Shown here in pieces: positions 5,518-9,981 of a stretch of DNA of 9,981 bases (its first letter is position 1; every line of letters begins with the position of its first letter). The DNA lies in NCBI GenBank assembly GCA_020404485.1, contig DYDT01000115.1:1-9981 (forward strand), in the 5' to 3' direction. The position numbers and the translations under genes are program-made. The stretch comes from Rickettsia endosymbiont of Diachasma alloeum. Lineage in GTDB: Bacteria > Pseudomonadota > Alphaproteobacteria > Rickettsiales > Rickettsiaceae. The notes beneath the pieces were generated by a model. The model did not search any database. It saw only the letters and a list, made by a program, of their open reading frames with translations, and was not told the DNA's origin.

Positions 5518-6816
5518 ATGATCCTAGCAAACCATTTCCCAATCTTACAGATTCTATTCCCATTTGCAGGTGCGTTACTTGCGACGATATTTTTTCGTTT
5601 TATTTTATTAACTCGAATCATTACTATCTGCTCTATTTTAGCAAGTTTTGTAATTAGCATTTACGGGTATTCTATTGTAAAAAATACCGAAATTTCTTAC
5701 GTGATGGGAGGGTGGGCTTCGTCTATCGGAATTGAGTATTATTTAACCTCCTTAAATCAAGCTATTATTATTTACCTTAATTTGGTTTTATTATTTTTTC
5801 TAATTTTTTGCTACAACATCACTCACCAAACTGTCCTAAAATATATTAACAGTAATAGAAGAGCTTTATTTTATGCTATATTGCTGTTTGCTCATATGGG
5901 CTATTTAGGAATGGTTAGTACTAATGATTTTTTTAATTTATATGTATTTATAGATATTTCAGCACTTAGCAGCTATGTTTTGATAGCTAGCGGTGGTAAG
6001 CCAAAGGCTTTAGTTGGTGCTCTTGATTATTTAATAATGGGTAGCATAGGTGCAACCTTAATTCTTATAGCTATAGGGTTTCTATTAAGTATTACCGGTA
6101 GTTTAAATATGCTAGATGTAGCCGGATTTTTACAAAAATATTCTAATTCGAATATAGTAACTTTATCTATAGGGTTTTTCTTAATAGGGATTATTTTAAA
6201 AACTGCCTTTTTTCCTATGCATTTTTGGATGATGAGAGCTTATAGCACCACTGCTTCGGTGATTTTAGTATATTTGGCAGGAATTTCGACCATAATAGGC
6301 GTATATATAATATATAAATTTACCTATCTTGTTATAAGCTATGAAACGATTAAAGTAGCAATGAACAGCTTTATAAGACCTATTGCTTTAGCTACTCTTA
6401 TCATAGCTCCGTATTTTGCTTATAGAGCTGAGAGTTTTAAAAAAATTATAGTATATTCGTGTATTACTCAAATAGGTTATGTATTTTTGTTATATGTTAC
6501 CGATAACGGTATGAAAATTTTACCATGCTTATTGATTGTAGATAGTATAAATAAAATAGCTCTTTTTCTTATTGCTGCTTATAAAGAAGCATATCAGAAA
6601 AAACCAAATCAAATTTTGGTAATAATAGCTGTAATTTGTAGCAGCGGCTTGCCAATTAGTCCGTTATTTTTTGTTAAGGTAAATATTCTAGAATTATTTT
6701 TAAAGCAAAATCTATTGTTAGATTTTATAATAATTTTACTAAGCTCGGTAGGATCGTTATTCTATCACTATAAAATGATAAAAATTTTACTCTTACAAAA
6801 GCAAGAATCCAACTAA
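5518..6816 (+). CDS. MrpD/NuoN-like proton-channel membrane subunit, divergent
   Basis: 432-residue polytopic membrane protein of the antiporter-like superfamily (MrpA/MrpD, NuoL/M/N). About a dozen hydrophobic segments are visible. The helix-5 acidic position lies in FNLYVFIDISALSSYVL (139-155): the usual glutamate is Asp146. The helix-7 lysine is present as Lys228 in GIILKTAFFPMHFWMM (224-239). Lys346 (INKIALFL) and Lys387 (LPISPLFFVKVNI) match the later channel lysines. The histidine usually found four residues before the Lys346 equivalent is Asp342, and the PVSALL-like block is replaced by TTASVIL, so the protein is divergent. An in-frame TGA at 5488-5490 bounds the frame upstream; ATG 5518 is the first start, without a clear ribosome binding site. 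It could be called MrpD or a NuoN-like protein; the position after mnhC favours MrpD. Confidence 0.85.
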   Translation: MILANHFPILQILFPFAGALLATIFFRFILLTRIITICSILASFVISIYGYSIVKNTEISYVMGGWASSIGIEYYLTSLNQAIIIYLNLVLLFFLIFCYNITHQTVLKYINSNRRALFYAILLFAHMGYLGMVSTNDFFNLYVFIDISALSSYVLIASGGKPKALVGALDYLIMGSIGATLILIAIGFLLSITGSLNMLDVAGFLQKYSNSNIVTLSIGFFLIGIILKTAFFPMHFWMMRAYSTTASVILVYLAGISTIIGVYIIYKFTYLVISYETIKVAMNSFIRPIALATLIIAPYFAYRAESFKKIIVYSCITQIGYVFLLYVTDNGMKILPCLLIVDSINKIALFLIAAYKEAYQKKPNQILVIIAVICSSGLPISPLFFVKVNILELFLKQNLLLDFIIILLSSVGSLFYHYKMIKILLLQKQESN

Positions 6817-6831
6817 AAATATTAAAGTACT

Positions 6832-6969
6832 ATGAAGCAACATATTTTAAAAAAAGCAAAAGCAGCAACTATCAGACTTTGAAAGCTTGCTAAAGACTTA
6901 AATCTACCAGCTTCTGAATTAGAGAAATGGTTAAGTTATAGAAATAAAAAGAGAAAACAAATACAATGA
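6832..6969 (+). pseudogene. 45-codon small gene interrupted by one in-frame TGA
   Basis: The frame from ATG 6832 reads MKQHILKKAKAATIRL, meets TGA at 6880-6882 (codon 17), then continues KLAKDLNLPASELEKWL and ends at TGA 6967-6969. One base change (TGA to TGG) would restore a continuous 45-residue lysine-rich helical protein. It lies in the 181-bp gap between the two antiporter subunits, on the same strand. I do not recognise the family. The frame could be a small hypothetical gene broken by a point mutation or simply spacer; the amphipathic, protein-like sequence on both sides of the stop favours a recent lesion. Readthrough is possible but unsupported. Confidence 0.4.
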
Positions 6970-6997
6970 CTTTGATAACTAATAAAAGCATAATAAT

Positions 6998-8461
6998 ATG
7001 CTAGCACAATTTACCACTACGAATCTTTTGATTCTATCAACTTTACTAGTTGGTATGCTGAATTTAACTAGTCCTTTTGTGACTAAAGAAGATAGTTTCA
7101 CACGTAATTTTTTACTTATTGCTATCGGGATTTTTTTCTTTAGTAATGTTCTGATTATTGATTTGGTGTTTCTAAAAGGCGTAAGGGCAGGGTTTAAGTG
7201 TCTTATTTTCGGTAACTATTTTATAGGCTTTCATCTCGAACCTTTAGGGCTTATTTTCTTAAGTTTAATCAGTGTTTTATGGATTTGTTCTCTGCTTTAT
7301 ACTCCGAAATATCTTGCTATTAATAATATAGAAAACTCGTCAAGGTTTTTATTTTTCTTCAATTTAACTATTCTTATTGGTGTTTTAATTGCTTTATCTA
7401 GCAATTTATTTACCATGTTTATTTGCTATGAGCTTTTAACTATTTCTACGGCTTTTTTAATAGGGCATACTAAAAATAATATAGTACTTACGGGATTATA
7501 TAAATATTTAAAAATTTTGATGATTACTGGAATCATGTTATTTTTGCCGGCTATTATAATTATTTATGCTAAAATCGGTAATGGGGATTTCGGAACTAAA
7601 GGGCTAATGCTAGAGCATTTTTCTAAAAATCAGTCTATTCTTTTATTGCTAATGTTTATCTTTGGTATTGCAAAGACAGCGATTTTTCCCGTACATTCAT
7701 GGCTTCCGGCAGCAATGGTTGCACATTATCCCGTTAGTAGTTTACTGCATGCAGTAATAGTAGTAAAAACCGGTTTATTTTGTATTTACAAAATTTTAGT
7801 ATATATATTTGGCTTGTCTTATTTGCAAAAAATATTTGGACCTTTTAACTGGCTGATTTTTATTCCGATAGTCAGCATTTTTTATAGCTCATTTAAAGCT
7901 TTTGGAACGGATAATATCAAGACAATACTTGCTTATTCCACTATGAACCAATTAGGTATAGCATTGCTTAGTGCTTTTATGCTAACGCCTAAGTCCTTAG
8001 CTGCTGCAACTCTGCATTTAGTATCGCATTCTTTTACAAAGATCTGTTTATTTTATAGTATGGGAAGTATTTATAGCCTAAAGAAAGCCAATCAAGTGCA
8101 AGACTTAATAGGCACTTCAAAAGAATTCCCGCTGATTTCTTTTATAATACTAATATCGTCATTATCGTTGATTGGTATTCCAATTTTAAGCGGCTTCATA
8201 AGTAAATTCTCAATTTTACTTGCAGCAGCCGAGCAGAATCAGTTTATTGTGATGGCTGTTATAATAATTAGTAGTATATTCTCAAGTTTATATCTTATCA
8301 AAATATTAGGATTTATTTATAAATCTTCTTCTAATGAAACCTCAAATATAGCAAAGCAGCTTCCATATTCTATGCAAATAAGTATCATGATCTGCTGTGC
8401 TGCTGTAATATTCTTTTACTTCATCCAAATTCTAATCAAGAAATTTTTGGGGTATATTTAA
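6998..8461 (+). CDS. MrpD/NuoL/NuoM-like proton-translocating membrane subunit
   Basis: 487-residue polytopic protein (about 13-14 hydrophobic segments) of the proton-conducting membrane transporter family shared by complex I and Mrp antiporters. All key polar residues are in place: Glu145 in MFICYELLTIST (helix 5), Lys226 in GIAKTAIFPVHSWLPAAM (223-240), His251 and Lys257 in PVSSLLHAVIVVKTGLF (245-261), His340, His344 and Lys348 in HLVSHSFTKICLF, and Lys403 in GIPILSGFISKF (393-404). The protein therefore looks active, unlike its more divergent neighbour. The start at 6998 is the first ATG of the frame after the interrupted small gene. The stop is 2 bp from the queA stop. Automatic names could be nuoM, nuoL or mnhD; family membership is certain, the subunit name is not. 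Confidence 0.9.
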   Translation: MLAQFTTTNLLILSTLLVGMLNLTSPFVTKEDSFTRNFLLIAIGIFFFSNVLIIDLVFLKGVRAGFKCLIFGNYFIGFHLEPLGLIFLSLISVLWICSLLYTPKYLAINNIENSSRFLFFFNLTILIGVLIALSSNLFTMFICYELLTISTAFLIGHTKNNIVLTGLYKYLKILMITGIMLFLPAIIIIYAKIGNGDFGTKGLMLEHFSKNQSILLLLMFIFGIAKTAIFPVHSWLPAAMVAHYPVSSLLHAVIVVKTGLFCIYKILVYIFGLSYLQKIFGPFNWLIFIPIVSIFYSSFKAFGTDNIKTILAYSTMNQLGIALLSAFMLTPKSLAAATLHLVSHSFTKICLFYSMGSIYSLKKANQVQDLIGTSKEFPLISFIILISSLSLIGIPILSGFISKFSILLAAAEQNQFIVMAVIIISSIFSSLYLIKILGFIYKSSSNETSNIAKQLPYSMQISIMICCAAVIFFYFIQILIKKFLGYI

Positions 8462-8463
8462 AT

Positions 8464-9525
8464 TTATATTTTTTTATACAAAAGTGTTGCATCGCCATAG
8501 CTAAAAAAACGCATTTGTTCTTTTATGGCGTATTTATATAGCTCGTGCATTTCTTTAAAGCCAGCAAAAGCACAGACTAGCATAAATAAAGTAGATTTTG
8601 GGAAATGAAAATTAGTAAGCAACATATCGACTATTTGAAATTTAAATCCTGGAGTTATAAAGATATCGGTTTCAAACTCACCAGAATTTACATTGCCATT
8701 TATACCAGAGCTTTCAAGAGTTCTAAGGCTTGTAGTGCCGACTGCTATAATACGTCTTTTTTCTTTTTTAGCTTTATTTATAATTGCAGCGGTTTCAGGA
8801 GTGATAGAGCAATATTCTGTATGCATTTTATGCTCGTTAATATTCTCGGTTTTAACTGGCATAAAAGTTCCTGCTCCGACATGTAGAGTTACAAACGCCA
8901 CTTGCACGCCCTTTTCTTTAAGCTTATTTATTATATTGTTTGTGCAATGTAAGCCTGCCGTTGGTGCAGCAACTGAACCTTGAATATTGCTATAAACTGT
9001 TTGATAACGTTCATCGTCGCTTTTTTGTGTTTCAGGACGTTTAATATAAAGCGGTAATGGCATTTCGCCGTATTTATCTAAAAACTCAAACACCGAAATA
9101 TTAGCAAGTTCAAATTTTACTTTAATCTCACCCATTTCGAGCTTTTCGGTGATAATTATTTTATGATTATCAAAATAAAACTCATCGCCTACCTTTAGCT
9201 TACGTGCAGGTTTTGCAAAAGCTGACCAATAGTCGATTGATTTAAGCCTGCCTACATCGTCGTTTGTCGCTTTCCTATTATCTTTAAGTCTTTGATTTAA
9301 GTTTATAGTGATGTTTTTGTCTAAATTTAACTTGGCTTTGATCACTTTACTGTTATTAAAAACTAATAGATCCCCTTCTTTTAAATAATCAATAATATTG
9401 TAAAATTTAGTTTTGACATATTGCTGTGTAGAAGCAATTAATAAATTTGACTCATCACGTTTGCTTACTGGATTTTGAGCAATTAGCTCTAAAGGTAAGT
9501 CAAAGTCAAAATCGGATAATTTCAT
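8464..9525 (-). CDS. queA: S-adenosylmethionine:tRNA ribosyltransferase-isomerase QueA
   Basis: 353-residue QueA, which transfers and isomerises the ribosyl moiety of S-adenosylmethionine onto 7-aminomethyl-7-deazaguanine in tRNA to give epoxyqueuosine. Family blocks seen: LSDFDFDLPLELIAQ (3-17), GDLLVFNNSKVIKAKL (51-66), VAAPTAGLHC (185-194), FVTLHVGAGTFMPV (211-224), HKMHTEYC (232-239), AVGTTSLRTLES (261-272), LLTNFHFPKSTLFMLV (302-317) and RFFSYGDATLL (339-349). QueA from E. coli and Bacillus is about 340-356 residues, so the gene is complete. A lysine/aspartate-rich stretch (about 81-98) between NQRL and YWSAFAKPARK looks like a short extra loop. The gene is convergent with the antiporter genes. 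Rickettsiae import S-adenosylmethionine, so the cofactor may come from the host (general knowledge). Confidence 0.96.
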   Translation of the reverse strand: MKLSDFDFDLPLELIAQNPVSKRDESNLLIASTQQYVKTKFYNIIDYLKEGDLLVFNNSKVIKAKLNLDKNITINLNQRLKDNRKATNDDVGRLKSIDYWSAFAKPARKLKVGDEFYFDNHKIIITEKLEMGEIKVKFELANISVFEFLDKYGEMPLPLYIKRPETQKSDDERYQTVYSNIQGSVAAPTAGLHCTNNIINKLKEKGVQVAFVTLHVGAGTFMPVKTENINEHKMHTEYCSITPETAAIINKAKKEKRRIIAVGTTSLRTLESSGINGNVNSGEFETDIFITPGFKFQIVDMLLTNFHFPKSTLFMLVCAFAGFKEMHELYKYAIKEQMRFFSYGDATLLYKKI

Positions 9526-9869
9526 GAGATTTGTGTTAAAGATTTAGAAAAATTATCACTAATTTGTTAATAAAGAACTTATAAAGTATATAAAGTTTAG
9601 CGTGGTAGAGGTGATTAGTACGATTTGCTAACCACCACGGATAAAAGACAGTATATTAATGATGCTTTTAATATGCAACAAAATTCACAAGCAGCATGAA
9701 TTTAAGGGGTGGAGGCAGGTTGTTTTCGTGTTTTTCTGATTTATATAAAACTACTATCTGCTCCTGATATGCTAATATCGTCAGCTATATTTTGGTGGTC
9801 GATTATTGTAGAAGTCAAGATTTGATCTTACAGACGCTGTAAATTTTATATCTGAATGTCTGATTGATC
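9526..9869. other. Gene-free region upstream of queA
   Basis: 344 bp with no intact gene. Nearest queA it is AT-rich and should contain the queA promoter; GATAAT on the minus strand (about 9558-9553) is a possible -10 box without a convincing -35. At 9601-9639 the 6-bp arms CGTGGT and ACCACG enclose a 27-nt loop and could form a leader structure in the queA transcript. From about 9690 to 9869 base composition is less extreme and short open stretches exist on both strands, including a minus-strand frame of 37 codons (9894-9784, ending at TGA 9783-9781) that contains SDIKFTASVRSNLDFYNN. These may be remnants of a gene damaged by the neighbouring insertion sequence. I recognise none of them. Confidence 0.5.
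9601..9639. repeat. Inverted repeat upstream of queA
   Basis: CGTGGT (9601-9606) and ACCACG (9634-9639) are perfect 6-bp arms, with partial further pairing between AGAGGTGATTAG and GCTAACC. It is GC-richer than its surroundings and lies about 75-115 nt before the queA ATG, so it may sit in the leader or overlap the promoter. No T-run supports a terminator on either strand. Confidence 0.4.
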
Positions 9870-9890
9870 TGTCAACACTTTTCCGGACAG
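9870..9890. mobile_element. Probable terminal inverted repeat of an IS3-type element
   Basis: The sequence from TGTCAACACTTTTCCG to GGACAG begins with TG and ends in a TTTTCCGGACAG block, like the ends of many IS3-family elements. It lies 5 bp beyond the transposase stop codon, the expected distance for the right end. The other end is outside the window, so the inverted repeat cannot be confirmed. Confidence 0.5.
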
Positions 9891-9894
9891 TTGT

Positions 9895-9981
9895 TCATGC
9901 ACATTGTTGTATTTCTTCATATTTTACTGGTGATAGATAGTCATTAGAAGAATGCATTCTGATACGGTTGTAAAATACCTC
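9895..9981 (-). CDS. IS3-family transposase (orfB, DDE integrase core), C-terminal fragment
   Basis: The last 28 codons of a transposase whose 5' part lies beyond the right edge. The peptide reads EVFYNRIRMHSSNDYLSP followed by VKYEEIQQCA and a TGA at 9897-9895. The FYNxxRxHSxxxYxSPxxYE pattern is the characteristic end of the integrase catalytic core in IS3-family OrfB proteins, just after the final catalytic glutamate. The catalytic residues themselves are not in view, so activity cannot be judged. The element sits upstream of queA, pointing towards it. Confidence 0.85.
   Translation of the reverse strand, partial: EVFYNRIRMHSSNDYLSPVKYEEIQQCA

Noticed and set aside
5454..5660. Minus-strand 68-codon frame
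   Set aside because: It is antisense to the 5' end of the antiporter gene and the repeat, and has no recognisable domain.
8440..8490. Bidirectional terminator between the convergent antiporter and queA genes
   Set aside because: The 2-bp gap has T-runs nearby but no GC-rich stem could be found.
8605..8983. Two plus-strand frames (8605-8886 and 8693-8983)
   Set aside because: Both are antisense to well-conserved parts of queA.
9696..9767. Short plus-strand frame beginning MNLRGGGRLFSC
   Set aside because: It has only 23 codons and no supporting family or context, although AAGGGG lies nearby.
9640..9869. Structured RNA (tRNA, tmRNA or riboswitch)
   Set aside because: No cloverleaf arms, CCA end or conserved RNA motif could be found by eye.
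1..9981. CRISPR array
   Set aside because: The only regular repeat is the 32-bp tandem at 5386-5455, which has no spacers.

Overview
The window is AT-rich alpha-proteobacterial DNA and almost certainly comes from a Rickettsia. The grounds are the split rvh (vir homologue) type IV secretion cluster with duplicated virB8 and virB9, short palindromic intergenic repeats of the rickettsial type, membrane subunits of an Mrp-like antiporter next to the secretion genes, and a queA gene. The species cannot be read from the sequence.

Left part (1-4860): a divergent type IV secretion locus. On the minus strand, from about 3042 leftwards, lie virB7 (lipoprotein), a canonical virB8, a truncated virB9, virB10 and the start of virB11, which runs off the window edge. 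On the plus strand, starting 365 bp from virB7, lie a second, divergent virB8 and a full-length virB9. VirB7, VirB9 and VirB10 build the outer-membrane core, VirB8 is the periplasmic assembly factor and VirB11 the cytoplasmic ATPase. The two virB8-virB9 pairs look complementary: one has the good VirB8 and a VirB9 without its C-terminal domain, the other has a VirB8 without the usual NPxGxxV motif and a complete VirB9. The divergent intergenic region holds a perfect 10-bp-arm dyad and candidate promoters.

Middle part (4861-8461): a GC-richer palindromic element, then mnhC (mrpC) and two larger proton-channel membrane proteins of the MrpD/NuoL/NuoM/NuoN superfamily, all on the plus strand. Another palindromic element with a 32-bp tandem repeat separates mnhC from the next gene and is flanked by a 13-bp direct repeat. 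A 45-codon reading frame broken by an in-frame TGA lies between the two large subunits.

Right part (8464-9981): queA (queuosine biosynthesis) on the minus strand, convergent with the antiporter genes with only 2 bp between stop codons. A 345-bp stretch upstream of queA has no intact gene. The window ends in the C-terminal end of an IS3-type transposase and its likely terminal inverted repeat.

None of the main genes is an unknown system. The most interesting points are the reciprocal decay of the duplicated VirB8/VirB9 pairs, the enlarged VirB10 antenna region, the palindromic elements placed at operon junctions, and the TGA-interrupted small gene.
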